64,000 nucleotides of DNA from Archilochus colubris (Eukaryota > Chordata > Aves > Apodiformes > Trochilidae), in the NCBI GenBank assembly GCA_023079485.1, contig CM041089.1:13159001-13223000 (forward strand), written 5' to 3'. The stretch's first letter is position 1; every line of letters begins with the position of its first letter. Below the pieces are notes generated by a model. The model saw nothing but the letters and a program-made list of their open reading frames with translations. It did not search any database and was not told the origin of the DNA. The translations under genes were made by a program, and so were the position numbers. Shown one piece after another: positions 27,134 through 38,675 of the stretch.

Positions 27134-28194
27134 TTTAGCTCACTGGCAATGCACTCTTTGCATGGTTTTCTCCTGTAAGGATTAGTGTTGACTTTTTTCT
27201 GTTATGTTTCTGAGACAGGGGAAGGAAAGAAGGAGGGGTACAGCCCCTTCCCATCTTTCAGCCTCCCTCCAGCATGAGGACGCCCAGCAGAAGGGGCACT
27301 GCCCTTGCCTGGAGGCAGAGAAGGGTGATTCCTTCCAGGAACTGCTTCCAACCCCTTCCTGAACACCACACATTTCCTCTCTGCTGTATCCTACACAGGT
27401 CAAGCTAGTAGAGAGATCCTCTGGTTCTTCCTTGTCACCAAAAAACCTTCCACAGACAAAGTGCAAATAGTCTGTGTTAGCTTGGGTCTATCAGATGGAG
27501 CTTCCTGTTAATGTGTATTTGTTCCAGCTGCAAGGCAAAGAGGTTGGTGCTTCCTGAATGAAACAATAGCAGCATTTTTAACCAGCTCCTTGCCTCCTTG
27601 TCAAAGAAATGCTGTGTTCTTGCCCCCTGGCCAGAAAGCACTTTTATTGGGCAAGAAAGTTCATACACAATACAGGGGAGCCTGAGCCCAAGAGAAAAAA
27701 AAAAACCAGGTTGGTTATACAGCTAAAGCAGCAAGGCTTCTATCCCATTTCTGTGCTTCTTTTAGAAGATTACAGGCTGTAAAAGTTATTTGCATTATGG
27801 GCAGTGCAGCAGAGCACACAACAAATCAGAAGTCATTTAGGATACAGCACCAGGATGATGGCAGGAAAAGCATTTGGGGTTATGATGGCACTAGAAATGC
27901 AAACCAAATGTTCAAGATGCTTCAAGAGGAAAGGTTAACTGCTCTCAAAAATCACTGTTATTTTATCCTGAGAGTTATAGGAAAAAAGCATGGTAGAACA
28001 GGAAAAAGAAATGATGGGTACTATGTAAGAAAAGTGAGAAAAATATGTAATTAAAATATATAACATGTTATATATAAATATATATAATTAAAAGTATATA
28101 ATTAAAATAGGTGCATGACCCAAGAGATGTGACCCACTGGGCTACATAAGATTCATCAGGGCTCCTCAGAGGGTTCCTGACAACTTCTGATGTG
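27134..28194. other. Unique intron 1 sequence
   Basis: Nothing recognised. TATATA-rich near 28050-28100, just before the solo LTR. Confidence 0.55.
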
Positions 28195-28200
28195 CCTGAT

Positions 28201-28512
28201 TGTAGTGAGACAGGACCAGGTGCCCTGAGTTATTGATGAGTGGGTGTGGGTTTGTGGGTTCACCTGTGTCTGGCCTCCCTCCTGAGCATGTGCAGGAGCA
28301 GGGGGCCAATAAGAGAGCAGCTGACACCCATGGAGAGAGCTCTCACTCTTCAGTGAGGATGGAGAAGCCCACAGCTCGAGGAGCTCCAGGAGCAGGCAAG
28401 AAGGGGTAGATCCCGGAGCCCCAGGAACAGCCCTAGGACATTGTCCAGGAATGGGCTAAACCCTGAGGCCTCAGGATCAGCCCTAGGAGCAAGAAGGGCT
28501 CCTCCCGCTACA
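28201..28512 (+). mobile_element. Solo LTR, 312-bp family, intact
   Basis: The element begins TGTAGTGAGACA and ends CCCGCTACA, giving perfect 5-bp terminal inversion (TGTAG/CTACA). It has a 6-bp target-site duplication CCTGAT (28195-28200 and 28513-28518). A degenerate polyadenylation-like AATAAG lies near 28309. A 6-bp duplication is typical of ERVK-like or alpharetroviral elements; that class call is inference. No internal coding region is present. Confidence 0.88.
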
Positions 28513-28518
28513 CCTGAT

Positions 28519-29396
28519 CATTAAGATGAAACCCCAGCATGACAGCCATGGAAGGAGTAAGTGCACATGCACAAGGAGGAGAGGATGTTACCCCATCCTA
28601 CACATCAAAAGAAGTTTTACAGTTCTTTTCACAGGCACATCAGGCTTAACAAGATAAAAATACAACATGTGTATGTCAAAGACTATCAAAGAATTTCTTT
28701 TACTCCTGTGGTTTGAGGAAACACTACAGGTCAGGAAAGAAAAGAGAACTTCCACAGCTTATTTTGCTTGGAATATCTCATCCTCACTTTCTGTCACTCC
28801 TAACATACCATTAGGAAAAAAATTATGGTTCCTTGTGCTGTCCTCATCCTCTCACTTTGGGGTTTACTCAAGCCCTGCAGCTCCTCAGCATTCAAAGCCA
28901 AACCCAGCAGCACCCTTGCTGCTTTTCATTTTAATGAAAGGGGAGAAAAGATGGGAGATTGGCATCTTCTAGAAAACGAGCACCACAATCCCATTAAAAC
29001 TTGTTTTCTAGGTGTTCAGCCAGCCCAAAGAAGAGGAGCTATTAGGAGTAAATGTTGGTGTTTGTTTAAAGAAATATTGTGTATTTAAGGAAAGGGCTTT
29101 CCAGTTTATGTTTTGGGAAAAAAAGAACAAGCAAGCAAACAAAAAGAAACCCAACAGAACAACCCAAACCACTATTTTATTTGGGGAAATAGATTTAATT
29201 TAGATTTGAAAACAGCCAAGCAGAGCAATAACCTGGCTTGGCAGCTTTTCAGAAGTTGTGCTTTACAAAGTTGCCAAGAGGTTTTCGTGTGTTTCAATAT
29301 TTGGATACCAAATGATTTTAAACTTTGCTGCCTTGAACCTGCAGTGAGCCCTCAGACCAACTGGATAAAATTTCACCTAGAAAACAAGTTCAAGGG
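28519..29396. other. Unique intron 1 sequence
   Basis: Between the two LTR families. Nothing recognised. Confidence 0.55.
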
Positions 29397-30153
29397 AATT
29401 TTCTGTCTTGTACTTTTGCTTTCAGCACAGTCTCTTGTCAGGAGCTGCACTTGCTGAAATTAACAGCAAAATTCTCTGTTTCTAGGACTGGTAACACTCC
29501 TATAGTTTATAGTTACTGCTGAAAACTGGGATGCAGAACCAAGGCCACTGCTCAGCTCTGAGGAACATTTTGCCCTCTGGAAGGAGAGAAGGAGTAAAGA
29601 GATCACACCTGAAGCCTCTTTTGGGGAGGAAGGGACAAGAGAGATGCCAGAATTGACCAAACAGAGGATTCCATCCCATACACATCATACTCAGGATAAA
29701 TTTGAGGGACCACAAGGCTAAAACCCCTTCCTACTTCCCCTTCTTCTCCTCTCCCTGTTTGCTTCAGCATCCTGGAAGGATTCCATCCCTTCCTCTGCCT
29801 GTGCTCCTGATCCCTCCCAGCCTGAATCTGTGTGTTCCTGCCTCCAGCTCCCAACTGCTGCTGACCCCAGGATTCCAGCCTGGACTTTCCCAGGGCTGCC
29901 CTGCAGCCTTGGTGGTGACGTGAGAGTTATTGGGGGAAAGAGGAGAGGAATCTGGGATCAATTTTCCTGTATATTTGTACATATTTAATAATTTTTCCTA
30001 TTTCTCATTCCTGTTTCATTAAAGCTGTGTAGTTTAGTTTCCAACCCATCAGTCTCTCTCCTTATTCTCTCTCCTTTCTTTAGCAGAGAGGGGAGGGGGA
30101 TTAATAGGGAGGCATCTAGCATTTGGTTTAATTGCCAGTGTTAAACCCTGACA
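29397..30153 (+). mobile_element. Solo LTR, 817-bp family, copy 3 (older, 5'-truncated)
   Basis: Clearly the same family as the 16675 copy: shared stretches include the TTGACCAAACAGAGG region, the CATTAAAG polyadenylation region and the terminal TTAAACCCTGACA. It is more diverged, has lost roughly the first 25-30 bases, and the CRE-like ACGTCA has decayed to CATCAT. No target-site duplication could be identified. It sits in KCNQ1 intron 1, antisense, a few bases before an old CR1. Confidence 0.88.
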
Positions 30154-30159
30154 GAGAGC

Positions 30160-30578
30160 CAGGAAAATGATCAGAGGGCAGAAGCATCTTTTCCATGAAG
30201 CCAGGATGAGAGAGCTGGATCCCAGGACACCTTACAGCAGCCTCCCAGTGCCTGAAGGGGCTAGAGGAAAGCTGGGAAGAGACTTTTTACAAGGGTATGG
30301 AGTGATAGGGCAAGTGTTAATGGCTTAGATTGGAAAAGGGTGGATTTAAGTTGGGCATTAGGAAGAAATTCTTCACTAGGAGAGTGGTGAGACACTGGCA
30401 GGGATTGCCCAAGGAAGTTGTGGCTGCTCCCTCCCTGGAAGTCTTCAGGCTCAGGTTGGATGGAGCTTGGAGCATCCTGGGCTGGTGGGAGGTGTCCCTG
30501 CCCTTGTAGAGGGGTTGGAACTGGATGATTTTTAGGGTCTCTTCAACCCCAACAATTGTACAATGCTATGATTTTTAA
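30160..30578 (+). mobile_element. Old CR1 LINE fragment
   Basis: Diverged CR1 of a different subfamily. GATGAGAGAGCTGGATCCC near its start and GGTTGGAACTGGATGATTTT near its end are CR1 C-terminal and 3' UTR landmarks, followed by a decayed octamer tail. It begins a few bases after an old LTR. Confidence 0.88.
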
Positions 30579-30664
30579 TTTAACTTCTCCAGAACAGGCT
30601 AAGTCCTATAGAGTTCAAAATTTCAGGCCAGACCATGAAATATTTTCTTTTTTTTTTTTTTTTT
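30541..30664 (+). repeat. Duplicated CR1 end plus flank, copy 1
   Basis: The CR1 tail here is followed by about 85 bp, including CTCCAGAACAGGCTAAGTCC and AGACCATGAA and ending in a T-run, that is not CR1. This also occurs after the CR1 tail at 31892. The other copy is 31853-31970. Confidence 0.8.
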
Positions 30665-31012
30665 AAGCTTAAATAGTACCCTGTTTTGTTTCCTTGAAGT
30701 CCAGGGGACCAATTGGGAAGAGAAGGGTTACTCTTTTGGTTTATCAATGTCAAAACACAACCTACAATAATTAATAGGGCATGGTTTGATTACAGATATT
30801 ATTGAAATGGCATCTGTGCCATTGGAGAACACTTCTCTGGGCAGTTTCACCTTCGTCAGTACAAACAATAGCATTGTTCTACTGGGAAAGTCTTTGGCAG
30901 GAGATTTGGGAAAATCACCAAGTATCTCTAATGTTCCTAGCACATAACATTTGTTTCATAATCTGATGAAGCAGAATTAATTTCTTGACCAGTTGACAGG
31001 ATATGCTTAATT

Positions 31013-31035
31013 AAAAAAAAAAAAAAAAAAAAAAA
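31013..31035. repeat. Poly-A run
   Basis: About 23 A residues. No recognisable retrocopy lies beside it. Confidence 0.8.
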
Positions 31036-31792
31036 GGTGGAGCTTTCTTAGACTATTTACTCCTTTTTTTCCTCTCTGTCTGCATGTGACTGCCAGAGGA
31101 AGCAACACTGAATGCCAGAAACTGGATCCACCTGCAAGCCTCTGGGCTTTTCTGGTTCTTAGATATTGTTTATATCTTCCTTACCACTGCTTAAATACAG
31201 AAGGTTGGGACACTGCTGCTAAAAGGGACACAACCATTCACAATTTAAGTAGATAAATAAATCTCATGTTCACACACACCCCCCCCCAGGATGGCTTCCC
31301 CATTCTATAATCACTTGTAGAAAAGACAGTTACTACAATTGGTCTCAAAACCAAAAGTAATTGAAAAAAACAATCCCCAGGACAACAAATTTACAAACTT
31401 CACATTTCCAGGTTTCCTTTTTTATACCATTTCCCACTACTCAGTAAATACCAAAAGGAACTCATGCTAAGTGAGACATCCTAACAAACTCTGGTGATGC
31501 CAGTTCTTAACTAGGAGGGAAGGGGAAATCTCACTTTTTATATCTTTGACACAAATTTATGGAAGAACATTATTTTTAATAAAAATATACTAATTTTTTT
31601 GTAGAATTCTGGCTTTAGACCTTCATTTAAGCTCAGGAAAACCAACATTGCAGATAAATAAGAGGGGAACAGCAGCAAAAAAAATATTAATGTTCGAGCA
31701 GTGAAGTCACAAACTTCCTCAGTAGTGGATTTTAACAAAAACCACAATTATTCTGAGCAGTAAGAAACTTCTTTTTCTGAAACAACAATCCT

Positions 31793-31892
31793 TGAGCAAC
31801 CTGGCCTAGTGCGAGGTGCTGCTGCCCATGTGGAGGGGTTAGAACCAAAATGATTTTCATTTAACCCAAACAATTCTATGATGCTCTGATTT
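31793..31892 (+). mobile_element. Old CR1 3' fragment
   Basis: CTTGAGCAACCTGGCCTAGT then GGAGGGGTTAGAACC and CAATTCTATGATGCTCTGAT: a CR1 3' UTR and decayed tail. The sequence after it is also shared with the CR1 flank at 30580 (see the duplicated flank entry). Confidence 0.88.
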
Positions 31893-31970
31893 TTATTTGA
31901 ATTACTCCAGAACAGGCTAAGCCCTAGAAAATCCAGAATTCTAGACCATGAAGACATTTTTTTTTATGTG
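31853..31970 (+). repeat. Duplicated CR1 end plus flank, copy 2
   Basis: Matches 30541-30664 beyond the CR1 end: CTCCAGAACAGGCTAAGCCC, then TAGACCATGAA, then a T-run. Similarity stops after the T-run. Confidence 0.8.
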
Positions 31971-34234
31971 CCTTTCTCAAGTTGGCAGAGACCTTTCTCT
32001 CTCCCACCTCAGCCAGTTCAGTGTAAGTTAAAATATTATCATTCCTACAGTAAAGACTTGTAGAAACAGCCTTTTAAATTGATAAAAATCACCTGGTTCA
32101 ACAGATATATATATTTTTTTTTTAATAGACTGACTTATATAAAGGGTAAACTGCTGCTGTTTCCTGTCATGATGAAGAGATAAGAACACAGGAATGGTTT
32201 GGGGATGGAAAACATCAGAAGCCCAGAGCTCATGAGAGTCAAGGGAAAAAAAAAAAGTTCAGTGAAGAAGCAAATGGGAGAAAAGTGGCTCCTGCTGGCA
32301 GATTCCAGCAGATGGCCCCAGAGCAGCAGAAATATTCCCAAAACAGCTCATGGCCAATAAATGGCATTTCCAGTTCTCTCTGGGGGTTGCAATACCAAGG
32401 TGAAGTCCCAGCTACTACAGTTTGGTCTCCTGGGACTGATATGTTTGAGGAGTCACCTTTGTTTTATTCAAATGAGTGAAATTTAAATAATTTTTTAATT
32501 TATGTTTTTAAATATTTATAAAATTTGTAAATATTTATGTATAAAATATTTTACTTATGTCAAAATTGCATTGACTTAAATAGACATTTATTTTTTAAAC
32601 AGATTTTCTATGCACATTACTTCTGGTTTTTATCCTTCTCTCTTTCTGGCTTTGGCAGTAAAGCCATCAATTGTAACAAAACCAAACCAAAACAGAAACC
32701 AAACCTTTTCCCCCTCCTTTTTCCATAAAAAAGGGAAACTTTCCATTTCAGAAAAAAATATAATTATTTACAGTAATAAATATATTGCAATGTTTTCCAA
32801 TGGATACCCTGGTGCTTCAGAAGCCACTAAATATATTTTTTCAACGTGATAAAAACCCAGCAAGTGCTGCAAAGCTTTGCCAAAGCTCTTCCATTGTGAT
32901 TTTAAAAACCTGACATCATTGTAGAAAGCCTTTTGAGCAGGCATTTCCCAGTAATACCAGGGCAGAAAGAGGGAACTGCACGTACTTATTACAAGTCATT
33001 CCTCACTCCCAAGGTCAGCTGTGTCAAAGCCCTTTTAAGAAACTGAGGAATGGGTTCTCCTCCAAGAACATCTGTAAGGCAGAGGCTCAAAAGCAGTGCT
33101 GGAAGGTTAAAAAAAAAATCTCAGAGTTCTGAAATGGGACTTTCAGGATTCTCTGAAGGTGCCTTCTGTAAATCTGTTCCTGCAGAACATTTCTTTCATT
33201 AATCAAGAGCTGAAAACCAGGCTGGCCTTCCTCTGAGCTCAGGAAGGGAGGCTTGGCCCCACCAAAGCTCTGCTGATTAATGATGTCTAAGAAATTAAAA
33301 AAAAAAAAAAAAAAAAAATATTTGAAAAGAACGTAGTTTCCTAGTTTTCAATTATTTTTAATTCAACAATGGGATAGAAAACATCAGCTGCCAGCATGCT
33401 GTCTGCTTCATCCCCTATCCATAGTCCCTAGGCAGGCAAGGCTGTCAGAGGGGAAACAAGAACAACTTATAGAGGTGACTGCAGCTCTGAAATGCTGCCC
33501 CTAAAAAGCTTTCAGAAGTCTTGAGAAACTCTTTTTTTGTTGTTTTGGTTGTTGGTTTTTTTTTTGAGGTGGCTTGATTTGTTTTGTTATTTACTCAGCC
33601 ACCATCACTCATTTTATTATTGCTGCACCATGAGAAGGTTTGGAGGAGAATTAAGTTTTCCCTCATTAAAAGTGAAAACAACCTATTCACAGAGAGCCCT
33701 TTACAGCTCACCTCTGTCTATAGTTAACAGACACCAAACTGATGATTAGAGAGTCCCTGAGGGCTCCCAAAGCAATTAATATCAATTAAGGATGGCCATC
33801 TTTCCATGCTTTGCAATATACACGATGACAAAGCAGGTCTAGTACTCAATAAATTCAGAGATCTCCCATCACTACTCAGTGTTTTAAAGAAATTCAGTAG
33901 AATCCATTCCTCTTGCTCTGCTTTTTTTTTTTTCCTACCCCCTTATTTCCCAGCTATCAGTCAGGGGTGCATTAAAGTGTCACACTTCAGAAATCTGTTA
34001 CAGACCAAGAAATTAAAGCTCTGCTTAACTTCTACCTCAGTATCCTTGATCTCAGGTTCCCCTGCTCTTAGTCTCACCTTCACTAAAAGCACACGTGCTT
34101 CCTATATATTGCAAGCTCACAGGGACTTTGGTTGTGTTAACACTAAAAAAAAAATTAAAATGGAAGCCAGCTACTTCCTTAGTGCCTGCAAACTCCCCCT
34201 GCAGTGACCTCTGGAGCAATTATTGACTTCATTT
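31971..34234. other. Unique intron 1 sequence
   Basis: AT-rich near 32480-32560 and a poly-A run at 33.3 kb. Otherwise nothing recognised. Confidence 0.55.
33297..33319. repeat. Poly-A run
   Basis: About 23 A residues in unique intron sequence. Confidence 0.8.
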
Positions 34235-34325
34235 GCTAGCAAAGAGAACTGAACAGCAGAGAGATGAAGTGATTTGGCCAAGGTCACACAGCAAGCCTAA
34301 TGCAGAGCTGTAGACAGATCCCCAA
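34235..34325 (-). mobile_element. MIR SINE remnant (core region)
   Basis: GAAGTGATTTGGCCAAGGTC then ACACAGCAAG, followed by GCAGAGCTG, matches the reverse complement of the MIR core (the part reading CTGTGTGACCTTGGGCAAGT). MIR is an ancient amniote SINE, scarce in bird genomes. It lies right beside the young CR1 at 34336. Confidence 0.75.
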
Positions 34326-34335
34326 GGACCTGACT

Positions 34336-35173
34336 TAGAATCATAGAATCAGAGAACTGGCTGGGTTGGAAGGGACCTCAGAGATCATCAAGTCCAACCC
34401 TTGATCCACTCCTGCTGCAGTTCCCAGCCCATGGCACTCAGTGCCACATCCAGGCTCTTTGGAAAGATCTCCAGACACGGAGAATCCACTACTTCCCTGG
34501 GCAGCCCATTCCAATGCCTGATCACCCTCTCCAGAAAGAAATTCTTTCTCATCTCCAACCTAAACCTCCCCTGGCACAACTTGAGACCCTGCCCTCTTGT
34601 CTTGCTGAGAGTTGCCTGGGAAAAGAGTCCAACCCCCCCCTGGCTCCAACCTCCTTTCAGGGAGTTGGAGAGAGTGATGAGGTCTCCCCTGAGCCTCCTC
34701 TTCTCCAGCCTCAACACCCCCAGCTCCCTCAGCCCTTCCTCACAGGAATTCTGCTGGATCCCTTCACAGCCTCCTTGCTCTTCTCTGGACCTGCTCCAGC
34801 ACCTCAATCTCCTTCCTGAGCTGAGGGGCCCAGAACTGGACACAGGACTCAAGCTGTGGCCTCACCAGGGCTGAGCACAGGGGCAGAATCCCTTCCCTGG
34901 ACCTGCTGGCCACGCTGTTCCTGAGCCAGCCCAGGATGCCATTGGCCTTCTTGGCCACCTGGGCACACTGCTGGCTCCTGTTCAGCTTCCTGGCAATCCA
35001 GACTCCCAGGTCCCTTTCTGCCACTCTGTGCCCAGCCTGGAGCTCCCCATGGAGTTGTTGTGGCCAAAGTGCAGGACCCGGCACTTGGCCGTGTTGAACC
35101 TCATCCCATTGGGATCATCCCAACTCTCCAGTCTGTCCAGGTCCCTCTGCAGAGCCCTCCTGCCTTCCAGCTG
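34336..35173 (-). mobile_element. CR1 LINE fragment, young subfamily
   Basis: Reverse-oriented, 838 bp, from the octamer tail (34336) to the region encoding [20 protein letters not shown]. It carries the C-terminal remnants of the CR1 ORF2 product in two frames. The first ends at a stop after QRRARRL and the second resumes with [20 protein letters not shown]. Its 3' half is almost identical to the copy at 46771. The immediate 5' junction is at about 35173. Confidence 0.96.
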
Positions 35174-35462
35174 AGCATTTCCCACTATTACATTTCCAAG
35201 TGCTGCCTGGGCCACCTCTTTGCCCCAAAAACCTAGGTGGCAGAGGCAGAGCAGGTCCCTGGAAGCCTGGGGTGGCTTCCACTGAATTTAGCATGCCCCA
35301 GGCATCCCCCAGCTCCAGTGCAGTCACCATCAGACCTGGACACAAACCCTGCAGATGACAGGGACAAAAGTAGATGCATCCCAAAAAGTCTACACACCCA
35401 CAAGCTAGCTGGCCATCTACCTTGATGCCCAATGCCTGGTCAGTAGAATAATTTTTTTCATA

Positions 35463-35537
35463 GAATTTTCAAAATAATTTTTCATAGAATAATAGAATTT
35501 TCAGGGTGGGAAGAGACCTTTAGGATCATCTAGTGAC
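35463..35537 (-). mobile_element. Short CR1 3' end fragment
   Basis: Two degraded octamers (CATAGAATAATAGAATTTTC) then GGTGGGAAGAGACC and GATCATCTAGTG. Confidence 0.8.
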
Positions 35538-36289
35538 AAGGAGTGGCATGTTAAGGAAGGAAGCCTGAAAATCACCCTCAAGACAGACCCTGACCCAGTC
35601 CTCAGGCATTCCTGGTACCCTCTGCTCCTTGTTTTCCAGAGTGAAAGCAAAAAATCCTGCCTAAGGGATGGAGCTCATAGGGATGTAAGGGCTGGAATAA
35701 GCTTTGGCCACACCAAAGGTTCCCAACCTGATTTTTAACATCCATTTCTCTTTTGCTTTCTGCAGTAAACACCACTGACACTTCCCACACTGTAACACCC
35801 GTTACAGGCTGGGGTTTCCCACCATAAACTTCTGAACTGCTCTGTCATGACAGCCAGGAAGAAACTTGGCAACCTCTGGGTGTTTAAATAGTGAGAAACT
35901 TGCATCTTCTGGAGGAGAATTACAGGGAGTGACTTGTAAGCATGGGGAGAAAGCATTTGCTTTAAAAATTCACCCAAAGGAATGAAAACAAAAAGCAAAA
36001 AGTTGGTAAGAGTCCCTAAGATGGGTTTCTAACATTGAGGAAATGACAGAGTGGATAACCTGAAGGTCTTAAAAAAATCATGGAATATGTATTTGTGATA
36101 AATTAAAAGGGACAGCCCACTAGTGATGCTAACAGACCACTGAATGGAAAAAAATAATCCAGTTTTTTTTAAAAAGGGAGGGAAAAGTGCTTTATAACAG
36201 CATAGTGTACGTTTACAAGTGAAGCAAGGCTGCATTTCTTAGAGTAGTAACTCAAACACGAGGTTCACTAATTCATTTTTTTAATGCTG

Positions 36290-36920
36290 TCAAACAAAGT
36301 CAATAATTCCTTCCTAATAATTCCTCTAATTCTTCCCTTTTACAGTTTAAAATTGTTACCCCTTGTCCTCTTACCACATGTCCTTCAAAAATATTCCTCC
36401 CCAGCTGTCCTGGAGCCCCTCCAGGCACTGGAAAGCCATCATCAGGTCTCCAAGTTGAACCACCTCAAGTCTCTCATTTTGTCTCCAGCCCTCTGATCAT
36501 TTTTCTGGCCCTCCTCTAGACTCCCTCAAACAGCTCCAAGTCCTTCTTGAGTTGGGGACCTCCAGACCTGGGGACAGGACTTGAGGTGAGGTCTCATGAG
36601 GGGGAAAATCACTTCCCTTGACCTGCTGCTCACACTTCTGTGGATGCAACCCAAGGTCTGGTCCCTTTCCTCGGGGCTCTTTTCAACTCCTTCTCTTCCC
36701 AACCTCTATTTGTGCTTAGGATTGCCCTGACCCTTGTGCAGGACCTGGAACTTCCATGCCAGGATCTCTTGGAATGCCATTCCTGCCCTCCCTCCAGGAC
36801 ACTCTCACAGCTTGATGGCAGCTGCAGATTTGCTGAGGATGAACTCAATGTCATCAGCATCCATGTCACCAGCAAAGATGTTTTCTATCAATATTTGGAC
36901 AGAGGATTGTGCAGCACTGT
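36290..36920 (-). mobile_element. Old CR1 LINE fragment
   Basis: Reverse-oriented and diverged. CR1 landmarks include TTACCCCTTGTCCTCTTACC, TCCAAGTCCTTCTTGAGTTG and, further 5' in the element, GCAGATTTGCTGAGGATGAA (the region before the FADD motif). Its coding frame is fully decayed. Confidence 0.85.
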
Positions 36921-38528
36921 AGCCAGGTGATTTTTTTTTTTTTTTTTTTGCTTATTACATATTTTGAGATGTAAATAACAAAGGGCTGGAACCCATTCTC
37001 TGAAGAAGCCTTTCCCATTCCAGTAACCTCTCAAATACCAAGGGTGTATCAAGTTTGCACACACTCTCTGCAAGTCAATTGTTTATTTAGGGGTTTTCTC
37101 TAAGCAGAGATCTCTACTTGCACAGATTAACATTCCCACCACAGATCTTTTTCCCTCCCTCAGTCTCTGCAGCAAGACAAGTCCTCACATGAGCATTCTG
37201 TACTAGGATAAATTAATTTCTACCTATTTAAGGCAGCCAACATCCATTGGGGTTTTCATTTGATGTTTTTTAAACCTAGGTGACTTTTGAAATGTTATAG
37301 TGGACTCATTTTCTAGTCTTTCTTTCTGGCCTTGTTCCCACTAAAAGGTTGTGGAATAATGCAGTGAAAAAATAAGCAGTCAGGCAGTGGTCAAGCTCAC
37401 CAAATAGTGTAAAATATTAAAAGTATTTTACTTCAAGAAAATGACAGAAAAACAGAGGCTTTCTGGGCTTATTTTGGGAGAGGGGGAACAAAGGAGAGAA
37501 GCTAAAGCAATGACTTCACTTCAGGTATTTTACCCAAGCCAGCACTAAGCTATCCCTGATCCAAAGCCAAAATAATACAAATACAGATTTATCTCTATTT
37601 GTGCACATTCATACAGAGAGAAAGAGAGGCTGACTTGTAATTATTTCAGTGTATGGAAATCCTGCATTCTCAGTTGTTACATGATCATGCAGTACCAATA
37701 CAGAATCATCAGTCCCAGTTTTCTCTTCACTCAGAATGATGTCTAAGGTTCAGATTCATTGTGTGCTTAAGGACAGAAAGAAACAGGATTAGACTTTAGC
37801 CATCCCCTTTGTAACAAAGACTACACATTATAGGAAGTTACCTCCAAAATCAAAATTGAGATTATGTGGAAGTCAATTCATCTCATTTCCATGAAGCAGC
37901 TTTTATGGCTCAGTGTCCCAAGTCAAATTTTCTCTTTCTTCAGCTACAAGCTGTGTTGAAAGACTGAAGGTTGCTGAAACTGCACTGAAAAGGAAACCAC
38001 AGCATCCCCACATAGGCAGGCACACACATCTGATAGCTGAGGGATTATCTATCTCTCTGAAACTGCAGAATGTTCTTAGGGTTTTATCTCTTGTGGGCTA
38101 TCATCACAGCACCCTGAACACACTTGATACCACCCACCCTGGAAATCAGACAGGGTCAGGCTCAGTTACTGCTGGGAAAGGAGGCAGCTTGTGAAGAGCA
38201 GGTGCCAGAGGCTCCTAAAATTGACACTTGGAAGCAAAGTCAAGGGAAGCCAGAAGAGCTTCTACTACTACATGAGTGGTGGAAAATTCAACAAGGTGAA
38301 TACAGGCTTATTTCTGAATGGAGGGAGGGATTTAGTGGCAGAAGAGACAGATAAGGTTAAGGCACCCAGTGCCCTCTCTGCCTCCCTGACCTCTGCTTAG
38401 ATGCAAGGTTCAAGGAGGAGATAAACGAAGAAAAAAATCAGAATCAAGTCAGGGATAACTTGAAAGAACTTATCTTACACAAGACCATGGGACCAGACAT
38501 GTTGTATCTCTGGATGATGAGAGAAATC

Positions 38529-38675
38529 AGAAAATTACAGAATAGTTTGGGCTGCAAGGGACCCTAAAGATCCCCCAGTTCCAACCCCCTGGATGGGCAG
38601 GGACATCTCCCACTAGTCCAAGCCCCATCCAACCTGGCCCTGGACACTCGTGCCAGGGTCTCCCCAATGTCTGAG
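38529..38675 (-). mobile_element. CR1 3' end fragment, older subfamily
   Basis: TTACAGAATAGTTTGGGCTG followed by GATCCCCCAGTTCCAACCCC and a CTCGTGCCAGGGTC segment, a typical old avian CR1 3' UTR in reverse. Confidence 0.85.

Noticed and set aside
26571..27185. 204-codon plus-strand frame with RGG and KGEKGKRG repeats, resembling an RGG-box protein
   Set aside because: It is produced entirely by the polypurine minisatellites, which contain few stop codons. The ends are unrelated intron sequence.
34401..34874. 157-codon frame on the strand opposite the CR1, repeated at 46870-47343
   Set aside because: Antisense shadow of CR1 coding sequence. It recurs only because the two CR1 copies are nearly identical.
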